NCBI RefSeq assembly: GCF_000238335.3
Contig: NZ_AHCB03000007.1
Span: 372,001 to 436,000 of the forward strand
Length of the DNA: 64,000 nt
Source of the DNA: Pseudoalteromonas marina
Lineage (GTDB): Bacteria > Pseudomonadota > Gammaproteobacteria > Enterobacterales > Alteromonadaceae
Reading direction: 5' to 3'
Shown here piece after piece: positions 19,273 through 28,627 of the stretch. Position 1 is the first letter of the stretch. Every line of letters begins with the position of its first letter. A model generated the notes under the pieces. The model was not told the DNA's origin, did not search any database, and worked only from the letters and a program-made list of their open reading frames with translations. The position numbers and the translations under genes are program-made.

Positions 19273-20752
19273 TCACCCATCAATAGCGGCCGTCGATCTA
19301 GGTTCGAATAGCTTTCACTTGGTCGTTGCGCGCGAAGTGGATGGCACATTACAAATTCTGCATAAAGAGAAACAGCGTGTTTATTTAGCCGATGGCTTAG
19401 ACGATAAATTAAGACTAAACCAAGCAGCCATAGACCGTGCACTACTTGTACTTAAGCAGTTTGCAAACACCCTTGAAGACTTTCCTCCTGGTAATGTAAA
19501 AGTAGCTGCTACATACACTTTTAGGCGCGCCAAAAATATTCATGCCTTTTTAACTCAGGCGAGTAAGGTATTTCCATTTCATATTGATGTGATCCCAGGG
19601 CAAGAAGAAGCTCGGCTTATTTATCAAGGTGTGGCTCATTATGTACATAACGAAGAGAACCGCCTTATTATCGATATTGGCGGAGGCAGTACCGAACTAA
19701 TTATTGGTAAGCACTTCAAACATAAGCTTCTTACCAGCCGAAATATGGGATGTGTTAGCTACACAAAACAGTTTTTTAGTGGTGGAGCTATTACGGCTAA
19801 GCGTTTTAATCGAGCTGAAATAAAAGCGGAACAAGAAATCGAAGTTATTTTTGCCAACTACATTAACGAAGGTTGGCAAGATGTAATTGGTACATCTGGC
19901 ACCATAAAATCTATTTTAACCATGGTGTGCGCACAAAACCCGCAACAAACATTTGTAAGTATTGACGATTTACTGGCTCTTAAGCAGCAATGCATTGCCG
20001 CTGAACACATCAATAATATAAGTATAGAAGGATTAACGCCTGAGCGTCAGCAGAGTCTATGTGGAGGACTTGCCATTCTTATTGCTGTTTTTAAAGAGTT
20101 CTCAATTAATCAGCTCTCTTATAGTGACTTCTCTTTAAGAGAGGGGCTACTTCATGAAATGCAGCAAAAACTCGCCGATAAAGACATTCGCAGCAATACA
20201 ATCAATAACCTGAGTGAACGATACACCGTAGATAAAGCCCATGCCTCACGCGTTGCTAATACAGCTACTTGGATATACGAACGCCTTAGCAAAGCGTGGC
20301 AACTAAATGATAATAACGACATAGCGCTTCTTAATTGGGCTGCTAAGCTACACGAAATTGGCTTGTCTATTAACTCTTCAGGTATTAATAAACACAGCGC
20401 TTACATTGTGGCAAATAGCCAGCTTCCTGGCTTTACTCAGCAAGAACAACTCATTTTAAGCTCGCTAATTCGCTTTTACCGAAAAAAAATTAAACGTGAT
20501 GAATTACCAGAGTTCACAACAATCGCGCAGCAACATGTAATTAAGCTTGTTACTATTTTACGCTTAGCTGTTTTATTTAATCAAAAACGCCAAATTAGCC
20601 AGCAACCTAATATGAATATTAGCGCTAATGCCACAGGGCTTTTTATTAAATTTTACGATAATTATTTACAAACACACACGTTACTTAATGCAGATTTAGA
20701 ACTAGAACAACGTTATTTAAAAAAGGTAGGAATAAGTCTTAACTGCTCATAA
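19265..20752 (+). CDS. ppx: Exopolyphosphatase
   Basis: Ppx removes terminal phosphates from polyphosphate; the family also includes GppA, which hydrolyses pppGpp. The 495-residue product (E. coli Ppx 513) has the ASKHA-fold phosphate loops AAVDLGSNSFHLVVA at the N-terminus and LIIDIGGGSTELIIG near residue 140, then a C-terminal helical HD-like region with AAKLHEIG. It overlaps the end of ppk by eight bases, the typical ppk-ppx arrangement, which favours Ppx over GppA. A terminator follows 22 bases later. Confidence 0.93.
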   Translation: MNDHPSIAAVDLGSNSFHLVVAREVDGTLQILHKEKQRVYLADGLDDKLRLNQAAIDRALLVLKQFANTLEDFPPGNVKVAATYTFRRAKNIHAFLTQASKVFPFHIDVIPGQEEARLIYQGVAHYVHNEENRLIIDIGGGSTELIIGKHFKHKLLTSRNMGCVSYTKQFFSGGAITAKRFNRAEIKAEQEIEVIFANYINEGWQDVIGTSGTIKSILTMVCAQNPQQTFVSIDDLLALKQQCIAAEHINNISIEGLTPERQQSLCGGLAILIAVFKEFSINQLSYSDFSLREGLLHEMQQKLADKDIRSNTINNLSERYTVDKAHASRVANTATWIYERLSKAWQLNDNNDIALLNWAAKLHEIGLSINSSGINKHSAYIVANSQLPGFTQQEQLILSSLIRFYRKKIKRDELPEFTTIAQQHVIKLVTILRLAVLFNQKRQISQQPNMNISANATGLFIKFYDNYLQTHTLLNADLELEQRYLKKVGISLNCS

Positions 20753-20773
20753 TATTTTGAAGAGTAAATAATT

Positions 20774-20803
20774 AAGTAGGGTGCAATTACACCCTACTTT
20801 TAG
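20774..20803 (+). terminator. Rho-independent terminator after ppx
   Basis: The 10-bp perfect stem AAGTAGGGTG / CACCCTACTT with a 6-base loop is followed by TTTT on the plus strand. It closes the ppk-ppx unit ahead of the convergent gene at 20823. Confidence 0.85.
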
Positions 20804-20822
20804 CTATGTATACTTTAGCTAA

Positions 20823-21278
20823 TTACATATCCATATGGCGATTTGTACTTTGCATCATTTGTTTAAGCCCTTGCTTTTCAAGCTCTAGTAGCTGCGCTAG
20901 CTTCTCTTGCGCATTTTGCGTTTCTGCACGCTCAAGAAGGTAATCGTAAAGCGCGATAACTTTTTGATGCTGACTCGATAAGTAATCTTGAATTGCTTTT
21001 TCATCTAACTGCTTATCTTTGCTGATATCGTTAAACGTAATAAGTTCGGGGTTACTGGCAAAGTACTCATAACAAAATGTGTCGAGCGTGTTAATTTCGG
21101 TAATCGCTTTAAAACCCACTAAATCTTCAGCGAGTTTTTTTTCGTAATTAAGGTAATAATCCACCAGCATGGCATTACGCTCATCAAGTATTGGTTTAAC
21201 GCTATGAAAGTTAGCCGCCATTTGCGTATGAAATAATACTGTCCAATCGTATACCTCTTTAATTGTTTTAACTTGCAT
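20823..21278 (-). CDS. Hypothetical helical protein next to the metal-efflux operon
   Basis: A 151-residue cytoplasmic protein starting MQVKTIKEVYDWTVLFHTQM. AAGGA six bases upstream supports ATG 21278 over the ATG at 21284. The sequence is strongly helical with spaced Glu and His residues (HTQMAANFHSVKPILDERNAM, LLERAETQN, LLELEKQGL), which would suit a small four-helix bundle such as a ferritin-like or hemerythrin-like fold, but I see no complete metal-site motif and do not claim one. It lies 178 bases downstream of cusA on the same strand and might be read from that operon. Function unknown. Confidence 0.7.
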   Translation of the reverse strand: MQVKTIKEVYDWTVLFHTQMAANFHSVKPILDERNAMLVDYYLNYEKKLAEDLVGFKAITEINTLDTFCYEYFASNPELITFNDISKDKQLDEKAIQDYLSSQHQKVIALYDYLLERAETQNAQEKLAQLLELEKQGLKQMMQSTNRHMDM

Positions 21279-21456
21279 GTGCATTCCTTACTTAGTTAAC
21301 TTATGAGTTACTAGTTGCTTGAATCATGCCAATAAAAACCACAATTAAAAACAATGGGTTACACTTTAAAAATAAATTAAAATACAAATTAATAGAATAA
21401 CTTACAGACAATAGGTAATTTTTATAGGGCAATGATAAGTCATTACCCTATCACTG

Positions 21457-24400
21457 TTACTTAATGGCCTTTGTTCTCCACAACAGGTAAACCGCAGGAA
21501 TAACTAATAAGGTCAACATTATTGCGCTTATCATACCACCCACCATAGGCGCTGCAATTCGGCTCATTACTTCACTACCGGTACCCGTTCCATAAAGCAC
21601 AGGTAATAAACCAATAACAATAGTAGCCACCGTCATCATGACAGGACGCACACGTAACCCGGCACCTTCAATAATTGCTTGCTGTAACTGAGCTAACGAA
21701 AGTGGTTTATCAGCTCGCTTAGCAGTTAAGCACATGTTTTTATATGCCTGATTTAAGTAAACCAGCATAATCACCCCAATCTCCACGGCAACACCGGCCA
21801 GTGCAATAAAACCAACCCCTACGGCGACTGAAAAGTTAAAACCTTGAAGGTACATTAGCCATACACCACCTATCATAGCCAATGGCAGTGTGCACATAAT
21901 AATAGTTACTTCAGCAAAGCTTTTAAAATTAAGATAGAGCAGCACAACAATAATGGCCAAAGTGAGAGGCACTACGTAGGTGAGCTTCTCTTTTGCACGC
22001 TGCATATATTCATACTGACCAGCCCATGAAATAGAATACCCCGATGGCAGTATCAAACGCTCATCGAGCACGGCTCTCGCGCTTTCAACATAGCTACCAA
22101 TGTCTACGCCATCTATATCAATATAAACCCAACCATTTAAACGTGCATTTTCACTTTTAATGCCAGACGGGCCATTTTCAATAAATACATTAGCGACATC
22201 TCCAAGTGCAATATGCTGTCCTTGTGGCGTCACAATGGGCATTAACATAAGGGCGTCAGGTGAATCCCTAAAAACTTGCGGATAACGCACGTTAACCGAA
22301 TAACGAGCCTGCCCTTCTATTGTTTGGGTTACATTTTTACCACCAACTGCCGTTGCTATAACTTGCTGTATATCGCTTATGTTTAAATTATAACGCGCTG
22401 CTTTTTCACGGTTTATATCAATTTTTACGTAGCGCCCACCAGCCACGCGTTCAGAGTAAACAGATACAGTGCCTTGAATATCAGCAAGTAGCGTTTCTAT
22501 TTGCTCACCAATTTTTTGAATTTCACTTAACTGTGGACCTGCCACTTTAATACCTATTGGTGTTTTAATACCGGTTGCCAACATGTCTATGCGTGTTTTA
22601 ATTGGCATAACCCACGCATTAGTTAAACCAGGAAACGTGACTAATGCATCAAGTTCGGCTTTGAGTTTTTCAAGAGTCATTCCCTCTCGCCACTCGTCTT
22701 TGGGCTTTAATTGAATAAACGTTTCAATCATTGTCAGTGGCGCGGGATCGGTGGCTGTTTCAGCTCGCCCGACTTTACCAAAAACTGTTTTAACCTCTGG
22801 CACGGTTGCGATTAATTTATCTGTTTGCTGCAAAATCTCTCGAGCTTTAGCTATTGATATACTTGGGTATGTAGTGGGCATATACATTAAATCACCCTCA
22901 TCAAGTGGCGGAATAAACTCGCTACCTATTTTGTTAAGTGGGTAAAAACCTACCAAGGTCATAACTAAGGCAAATATTAAGGTCGTTTTTGGAAAATTAA
23001 GCACCCACCCGAGCAAAGGCCGATAAGCCGCTACAAGCAATCTATTTACGGGATTTTTATTTTCAGGTATTACCTTACCTCTTATAAAATAACCCATCAA
23101 TACAGGCACTAGAGTGATCGCTAACCCTGCTGAGGCCGCCATTGCATATGTTTTAGTGTAAGCAAGAGGTGAGAACATTCGCCCTTCTTGCGCCTCTAAA
23201 ATAAATACAGGCAAAAAACTCACGGTAATAATTAATAAACTAAAAAACAGCGCAGGACCTACTTCGCTTGTCGCTTTAATAACGACTTCCCAACGGTTTT
23301 GATCAGTCAGAGGCGTTTTTTCCATATGCTTATGCATATTTTCAATCATTACGATGGCGCCATCGGTCATTGCCCCTATGGCAATCGCAATCCCGCCTAA
23401 AGACATAATATTAGCGTTAATTCCTTGCCAATACATCACAATAAACGCCGTTAAAATACCCAGCGGTAAGGTAATAATAGCCACCAAAGATGAGCGCACA
23501 TGAAACAAAAACACAACACACACAAGCGCTACAACAATCAGCTCTTCAACAAGTTTGCTTGTCAGATTACTTATTGCGTTGTTAATTAAGTTTGAACGAT
23601 CGTAAACAGGAGTAATCTCAACGCCCTCTGGTAATCCTTTTTTAAGCGATTCGAGTTTAGCCTTAACCAGTTCAATGGTTTTTTGTGCATTTTCGCCGTA
23701 GCGCATAACAACAATACCACCGGTAGCTTCGCCTTCACCGTTAAGATCACTCACGCCACGGCGCATTTGTGGGCCTAGGCGAATATTTGCGACATCACGT
23801 AACTGCAAAGCCGTGCCATTTGCATTAGTACCTAATGGAATAGCCTCTAAATCGGCAACACTTTTTATGTACCCTGTGCTGGTAACCATGTATTCAGCTT
23901 CGGCCATTTCAATAACAGAGGCGCCTGTTTCTTGGTTTCCTTGCTGTATTGCAGTTTGAATAAGACTCAACGGAATGCCGTAAGCACGCAGCTTATTAGG
24001 ATCTACATTTACTTGATACTGCTTAACCATTCCCCCTACAGAGGCTACTTCAGAAACACCCGGCACAGTTTGTAATTCAAACTTTAAAAACCAATCTTGT
24101 AAGTCTCGCAATTGGCTAATATCAAGCGTATTTGTGTTATCAATGAGGGCATATAGGTAAACCCAACCAACACCCGTTGCATCAGGTCCAAGCTCTGGCG
24201 TTGCACCTTCAGGCAGACGGTTTGCAGCTTGGGTTAGGTATTCTTGCACTCGGCTACGCGCCCAGTACAAATCAGTGCTGTCATCAAAAATAATATAAAC
24301 ATACGAGTCGCCAAAAAATGAAAAGCCTCTTACGGTTTTTGCCCCTGGCACCGATAACATAGCAGTAGTAAGCACATAAGTAACTTGGTCTTGAACCACT

Positions 24401-24576
24401 TGTGGTGCTTGCCCTGGATACGATGTTTTTACAATAACTTGCACATCAGATAAATCGGGCAAGGCATCTACGGGTGTATTTTTAACGGCAAACACACCAC
24501 CGCCCACTAAAATTAATGTAAGCAACAATACCAATAACCGGTTATGAACAGACCAGCGAATAACAGCAGTAATCAT
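21457..24576 (-). CDS. cusA: Heavy-metal RND efflux pump, CusA type
   Basis: The inner-membrane proton-driven pump of a three-part Cu(I)/Ag(I)-type efflux system. The 1039-residue product has the RND layout: membrane segment 1, large periplasmic loop, segments 2-6, second loop, segments 7-12. Heavy-metal RND signatures include NTPVDALPDLSDVQV, the charged membrane helix GAMTDGAIVMIENMHKH, and ENARLNGWVYIDIDG. The stretches APLTMIETFIQLKP and RIDMLATGIKTPIGIKV closely resemble the CusA regions carrying metal-site methionines, which favours Cu/Ag over Zn/Co (CzcA) specificity. It overlaps cusB by four bases (ATGA), the end of the cusCBA order here. Confidence 0.92.
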   Translation of the reverse strand: MITAVIRWSVHNRLLVLLLTLILVGGGVFAVKNTPVDALPDLSDVQVIVKTSYPGQAPQVVQDQVTYVLTTAMLSVPGAKTVRGFSFFGDSYVYIIFDDSTDLYWARSRVQEYLTQAANRLPEGATPELGPDATGVGWVYLYALIDNTNTLDISQLRDLQDWFLKFELQTVPGVSEVASVGGMVKQYQVNVDPNKLRAYGIPLSLIQTAIQQGNQETGASVIEMAEAEYMVTSTGYIKSVADLEAIPLGTNANGTALQLRDVANIRLGPQMRRGVSDLNGEGEATGGIVVMRYGENAQKTIELVKAKLESLKKGLPEGVEITPVYDRSNLINNAISNLTSKLVEELIVVALVCVVFLFHVRSSLVAIITLPLGILTAFIVMYWQGINANIMSLGGIAIAIGAMTDGAIVMIENMHKHMEKTPLTDQNRWEVVIKATSEVGPALFFSLLIITVSFLPVFILEAQEGRMFSPLAYTKTYAMAASAGLAITLVPVLMGYFIRGKVIPENKNPVNRLLVAAYRPLLGWVLNFPKTTLIFALVMTLVGFYPLNKIGSEFIPPLDEGDLMYMPTTYPSISIAKAREILQQTDKLIATVPEVKTVFGKVGRAETATDPAPLTMIETFIQLKPKDEWREGMTLEKLKAELDALVTFPGLTNAWVMPIKTRIDMLATGIKTPIGIKVAGPQLSEIQKIGEQIETLLADIQGTVSVYSERVAGGRYVKIDINREKAARYNLNISDIQQVIATAVGGKNVTQTIEGQARYSVNVRYPQVFRDSPDALMLMPIVTPQGQHIALGDVANVFIENGPSGIKSENARLNGWVYIDIDGVDIGSYVESARAVLDERLILPSGYSISWAGQYEYMQRAKEKLTYVVPLTLAIIVVLLYLNFKSFAEVTIIMCTLPLAMIGGVWLMYLQGFNFSVAVGVGFIALAGVAVEIGVIMLVYLNQAYKNMCLTAKRADKPLSLAQLQQAIIEGAGLRVRPVMMTVATIVIGLLPVLYGTGTGSEVMSRIAAPMVGGMISAIMLTLLVIPAVYLLWRTKAIK

Positions 24577-26066
24577 TTTACTTCCTCGCCCATTGTATGT
24601 TGCATTGAGGAGTGATCTATTGCGTCTATATTATTTAAAGCGGTGATCACAAAATCATCATTAATAATACTAAACGTGAAATCAATGGTTTGACCTTTAA
24701 TAAGCGAGTTAACCTCTATATGCGGTGCCAGAACAAAATTCATTGTTGCTGGACCTCGGTTCCACTTTGGAATAGCTTCACGACTAATATTTACAACTCG
24801 ATTTGCTGCATCAATTGTATTTATAACGCCATTTACGGTTGCACTTTGAGAGTTGTCATCGTTACTACTATCAGCAGCTGGCATCTCCATTCGCTTAAAG
24901 TCTGAAAGCTTACTCGACTCAGAATCTATTAAAAATTGTGCAGAGGTAACCACGCTATCGTTTACCACCACACCTGATAAAATAATCGTTTCATCAACGC
25001 TTGTTTGTCCTACTTGTACTTCAACAGATTTAAAGCGCCCTTCGCCTAATGCTATAACTACGCGGTTTTGATGTTGCGTACGAATTACAGCTTCTTTTGG
25101 TACTACAAGCTGAGGTTCACTCGCTTTTGTATGAATAGTCACCTGAGCAAACATATTCGCTTTTAGCTTAAGGTCTTTATTTGTAAATCGGAGCCTGACC
25201 CGGAGTGTTCTATTTTGAGCATCCAGCGCCGGATAAATATAATCGACCTGTCCTTGCCATATTTTTCCCTTAAAATAATCAAGGGTCATGGTTACCGGTA
25301 GGCCAACACTAATAAGCGACGATTGACGTTCAAATATTTCCGCCTCCACCCATACTTCATCAAGTTGAGCAATACTCATCATAGATGTACCCGGCTTTAC
25401 ATAAAAACCTTCTCGCACATTCAGCTCATCAACAATCCCACTTTGACGCGCATAAAAGGTAATATTTTGCATTATTTGCTTATTTTTTTGTAAGCGCTCA
25501 ATAAATTCAGCAGATACATTTAACGACTCTAAACGTGCCTTTGCAGCACGAATTAGTACATTGTTATTTCTATTTACTGCCAATAAAAACTCTTCTTGTG
25601 CATTAACTAGCTGCGGTGAATATAAGGTATACAAAGGTTCGCCGGCGTTTACCTTATCGCCTTGCGCTTTTACATATAAATCCTCAAGCCACCCTTCTAC
25701 ACGAGGGTGAATATGAGTAATTTTATCTTGGTTATATTGCACATAACCCACTGTATTGATGTTACTTTGCAGTGTTTTTAACTGCACCTTAGTGGTTTTC
25801 ACTCCTAAATTATTAATCACCACTGGCGAAATAGTAATCGCTCCTTTTTCACTTTCACTATTACCAACTTCGTCGTAAACGGGCACTAAATCCATCCCCA
25901 TAGGAGAGAGGCCTGGAGCGTCACGCCTATAATTGCTGTCCATGGGTGCCACCCAATATAAGGGTTGTTTTACGGCCGGTTTTTCATCAATTATAATTTG
26001 CGTAAAAGCAGCCCATAAACCAGCCCCTACAATAGCGGCAATGAATAGTTTCAAATTAGTGTTCAT
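24573..26066 (-). CDS. cusB: Efflux adaptor CusB with C-terminal CusF-like domain
   Basis: The periplasmic adaptor that joins the CusA pump to the outer-membrane channel. The 497-residue product has one N-terminal membrane anchor (about 4-22), a Met-rich metal-site region PMDSNYRRDAPGLSPMGMD (about 40-60) like that of E. coli CusB but without cysteines, the lipoyl/hairpin and beta-barrel domains, and an extra C-terminal domain (about 415-490) resembling the periplasmic copper chaperone CusF: GVINTIDAANRVVNIS then PKWNRGPATMNFVL. The Trp and one Met of the CusF site seem kept; the His and other Met seem lost. Start at 26066 has GAGGAG upstream and overlaps the cusC end by 11 bases. Confidence 0.9.
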   Translation of the reverse strand: MNTNLKLFIAAIVGAGLWAAFTQIIIDEKPAVKQPLYWVAPMDSNYRRDAPGLSPMGMDLVPVYDEVGNSESEKGAITISPVVINNLGVKTTKVQLKTLQSNINTVGYVQYNQDKITHIHPRVEGWLEDLYVKAQGDKVNAGEPLYTLYSPQLVNAQEEFLLAVNRNNNVLIRAAKARLESLNVSAEFIERLQKNKQIMQNITFYARQSGIVDELNVREGFYVKPGTSMMSIAQLDEVWVEAEIFERQSSLISVGLPVTMTLDYFKGKIWQGQVDYIYPALDAQNRTLRVRLRFTNKDLKLKANMFAQVTIHTKASEPQLVVPKEAVIRTQHQNRVVIALGEGRFKSVEVQVGQTSVDETIILSGVVVNDSVVTSAQFLIDSESSKLSDFKRMEMPAADSSNDDNSQSATVNGVINTIDAANRVVNISREAIPKWNRGPATMNFVLAPHIEVNSLIKGQTIDFTFSIINDDFVITALNNIDAIDHSSMQHTMGEEVK

Positions 26067-27423
26067 CAGGCTGCTCCTCACGTAGTTCGCCCATAACTTG
26101 GGAGTCTAAGCTACTCATATAATAATTTAAGCGTGCAATAATAATGTGTTGATCGACTTGGATGTTAAGCGCGTCAATTTTGGCATTTAACTCACTAATA
26201 CGTGCTTGCATAACATCAGAAAAGTCACCGTCATCACGCGTATAAGCATTCAAGGTTGCTTGTGATTGCTCAGCCATTTGTACTAATAAAATATTTTGAT
26301 ATAGCGTATTTCGTTTTTGTAACTGGGATAGCTGACTATATTCTTTAAAATACATGCCTTTGAGCTTTTGCAAAGCGACCCTTTTTTGTGTTTTAGTCGC
26401 CTCCGTAATAGATATAGCCGATTTAACGTGTTGGTCTTGCCTGTTATCCGTAAATAAAGGGAGATCAATGCTAACCCCCACAGAAAGTAAATCGGCTCTT
26501 GATTGGCCTATTGGGGTGTCTGCTCGATAGCCATACCCCACATTAACCCCTATCTGTGGCTTATAACTTTGTTTCGCTAAGCTCACTTGTGTTTGCTTTG
26601 CCAACACACTTTGCTCTATAGCAACAATAGCTGGATGAGCCATAAGTAATTGCATAAGTTGACTAAATTCAAGGTTATTAAAATCAGTAAGCGCCACAGG
26701 AGGTATAAATTTATCGTCTAAAGATTTTACTAACATTGTTATGGGTAACCATTGCGCTAGCCGGTTTTTAGCACTGTGAAGTTGCTGTTCAAGTATGAGT
26801 AGCTTATCTTCTAAGCGGGTAAGCTCTAACTGAGCACGAATAATATCTTGCTGGCGTGTTTTACCCTGCGTACTTGCATAGCTGGCCTCAGTTATTTGAA
26901 TAAGCTGAGTAAATAACTCTTTGTCTTTCTCAATCAAATTAATACTGTACTGAGCCCTATAAGCATTTAACCAAAACTCAGTAACCATCGCTTTGACTTG
27001 AGCCAACCTATCAGCTCGCTGCCATGGATATTGCTTAGACGACTGAAAAAGCGACTTTTGTTTCAGTGATAGACTATCACCGCGGCTAAATTTTTGGCTT
27101 AGACTCACTTTAAATTGAGTCATCCCTTCTTGGTCAAACGCATAACCATTTGTTGGTAAGTTCATAAGACCAAGCGTTAGTGTTGGGTCGGGTAAAGTAC
27201 CCGCCATAATACTTTGCGCCATAATGGCTTGCTCTTGGTGGCGGCTTGCCGATAACCACGGATCATTTGCAAGTGCATAGGTAAGGGCGTGAGATAAGTT
27301 TAGCGTACGTACAGAGCTATACTCATCTATTGCGCCAGTCGTTTTTTCTTCTTGGGTATTTGCCGCACTACTGAACAAAGTCAAACAACATAGCACTGCA
27401 TTTATTTTCAAAGCGTAATTCAT
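26056..27423 (-). CDS. cusC: TolC-family outer-membrane channel of the Cus pump
   Basis: The outer-membrane exit duct of the efflux pump. The 455-residue product begins with a signal peptide (MNYALKINAVLCCLTLF, cleavage near residue 25) and shows the duplicated TolC-type coiled-coil repeats, including LTHALTYALANDPWLSASRHQ-type starts and the second-half block VSIDLPLFTDNRQ. The start at 27423 has GGAG six bases upstream, better than the ATG at 27435. It overlaps cusB, giving a tight cusC-cusB-cusA unit. The symbol follows gene order; sequence alone would only support an OEP/TolC-family channel of a metal pump. Confidence 0.85.
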   Translation of the reverse strand: MNYALKINAVLCCLTLFSSAANTQEEKTTGAIDEYSSVRTLNLSHALTYALANDPWLSASRHQEQAIMAQSIMAGTLPDPTLTLGLMNLPTNGYAFDQEGMTQFKVSLSQKFSRGDSLSLKQKSLFQSSKQYPWQRADRLAQVKAMVTEFWLNAYRAQYSINLIEKDKELFTQLIQITEASYASTQGKTRQQDIIRAQLELTRLEDKLLILEQQLHSAKNRLAQWLPITMLVKSLDDKFIPPVALTDFNNLEFSQLMQLLMAHPAIVAIEQSVLAKQTQVSLAKQSYKPQIGVNVGYGYRADTPIGQSRADLLSVGVSIDLPLFTDNRQDQHVKSAISITEATKTQKRVALQKLKGMYFKEYSQLSQLQKRNTLYQNILLVQMAEQSQATLNAYTRDDGDFSDVMQARISELNAKIDALNIQVDQHIIIARLNYYMSSLDSQVMGELREEQPDEH

Positions 27424-27573
27424 CACTTGCTCCATTTAAAAATTAATAAAAAATTTTAAATTGGCAAGAAAGGTGTTTATATCAGCCGCACCTAATACGA
27501 AAACTAATCACGTTTTCAAAAGATAAAAATCAGCTTGAGGTTCCATAAAATTTAGACACACCTATCCTGCTAT

Positions 27574-27948
27574 TTAAGCAAACATTGGAGGTCGGTAAAG
27601 TGATTTGGGAGAGGTTGTTTGAGCACGCGATTCGCATGTATTAACTTTTTCAGTACTCATAACTGCAATAATCATTAGAATATCAACATTGAGCATTGAG
27701 TTAGCGGTACAGCCATTAACGGGACAACTGCATTCATTTTGAGCAGTCGCTTCCTCATCGCAGCAATCCATTTGCATCATGGAATGGTGAGCGCTGTTAT
27801 TCTCTGCACTACTTTTGTCTAAATGCATGTTAACGTGAACGTTAGACTGATGAGGCATTTCACATTCACTTGCTATAGACGCAAACGACTGACCCACAAA
27901 CGTGAGCAGTAAAGTAAGCGTAAGTAAAATAGTGTACAAGCGTTGCAA
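27574..27948 (-). CDS. Small secreted Cys/His/Met-rich protein, CopL-like
   Basis: A 124-residue exported protein. It has a signal peptide (MQRLYTILLTLTLLLTFVGQSFA, cleavage near residue 23) and a likely metal-binding stretch: C-x-MPHQ, HHSMMQMDCC and a cluster CSCPVNGC, with many His and Met residues between. The C-terminal SLYRPPMFA resembles proteins annotated as CopL, a copper-responsive regulator of copA-type operons in Xanthomonas. The start is TTG at 27948 with GAGG seven bases before. It lies 150 bases upstream of cusC on the same strand and is probably its first cistron. A metal-binding or regulatory role is an inference from composition and position. Confidence 0.7.
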   Translation of the reverse strand: MQRLYTILLTLTLLLTFVGQSFASIASECEMPHQSNVHVNMHLDKSSAENNSAHHSMMQMDCCDEEATAQNECSCPVNGCTANSMLNVDILMIIAVMSTEKVNTCESRAQTTSPKSLYRPPMFA

Positions 27949-28007
27949 AATAGTACCTCAATCAAAAAAGGGGATTTTAAAGTAACTTATAAACGACTAC
28001 AAATAAT

Positions 28008-28625
28008 TTAGGGCATGTTTTGTAGTTTGGTTTGGGGTTTAATTAAATAACTGCCAATTACTGTAAATATACAATAGCCACTAAAATACCAAAACCCTTC
28101 ACCAAATTGTGCATTCATAACAAGCAATTCACCACTTTTACCGTGTGCATTGCCCGCTAAATACGTAACAATTAATGCTATTACAAATACATCAACCATA
28201 CTCCATTTGCTGAGTGCACAAACAATATTGCCACATACTTGCTTAAGTCTATTCACTGGTAAGCAGCAATACAGTAGCTGTAATAATAGCTTTAAGCTTG
28301 GCACCACAACTGAAAAAAGACCAACCAAGGCAGCCACAAGTAAATTATTATTATTTGCTAGGTCTGTGATAGTGCCGTAAATACTTTGCGTTTTGCTATA
28401 AGCGCTAATCTCACCGTCTAACTTATCCAGGCCCAACATGTTTGAAAACATCATTAGCATGCTGCGCGTTCGGCCATCGCCCTCTTCAGCTAACATTTCA
28501 ATCCCCGCTTGAGCAAGTTTTGATTTATCAATATTCCCTTCAATTGTTAACACGGGTTTTGTAATACCCGGAAATAACAAACATAAAGCAATAACTACAC
28601 TTACAACAGATAAAAAATTACGCAT
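28008..28625 (-). CDS. PqiA-domain inner-membrane protein
   Basis: A 205-residue membrane protein with one paraquat-inducible protein A (PqiA) domain. Segments are predicted near 5-25, 93-118, 137-160 and 178-197, with the signature LSKWSMVDVFVIALIVTYLAG in the third. The soluble loop (about 28-85) is periplasmic by prediction. E. coli PqiA has two such domains and works with PqiB in lipid transport between membranes; this one is half size and has no MCE-domain gene beside it, so that role is uncertain. It starts two bases after the HDOD gene stop, so the two are probably one transcript. Confidence 0.8.
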   Translation of the reverse strand: MRNFLSVVSVVIALCLLFPGITKPVLTIEGNIDKSKLAQAGIEMLAEEGDGRTRSMLMMFSNMLGLDKLDGEISAYSKTQSIYGTITDLANNNNLLVAALVGLFSVVVPSLKLLLQLLYCCLPVNRLKQVCGNIVCALSKWSMVDVFVIALIVTYLAGNAHGKSGELLVMNAQFGEGFWYFSGYCIFTVIGSYLIKPQTKLQNMP

Positions 28626-28627
28626 AC

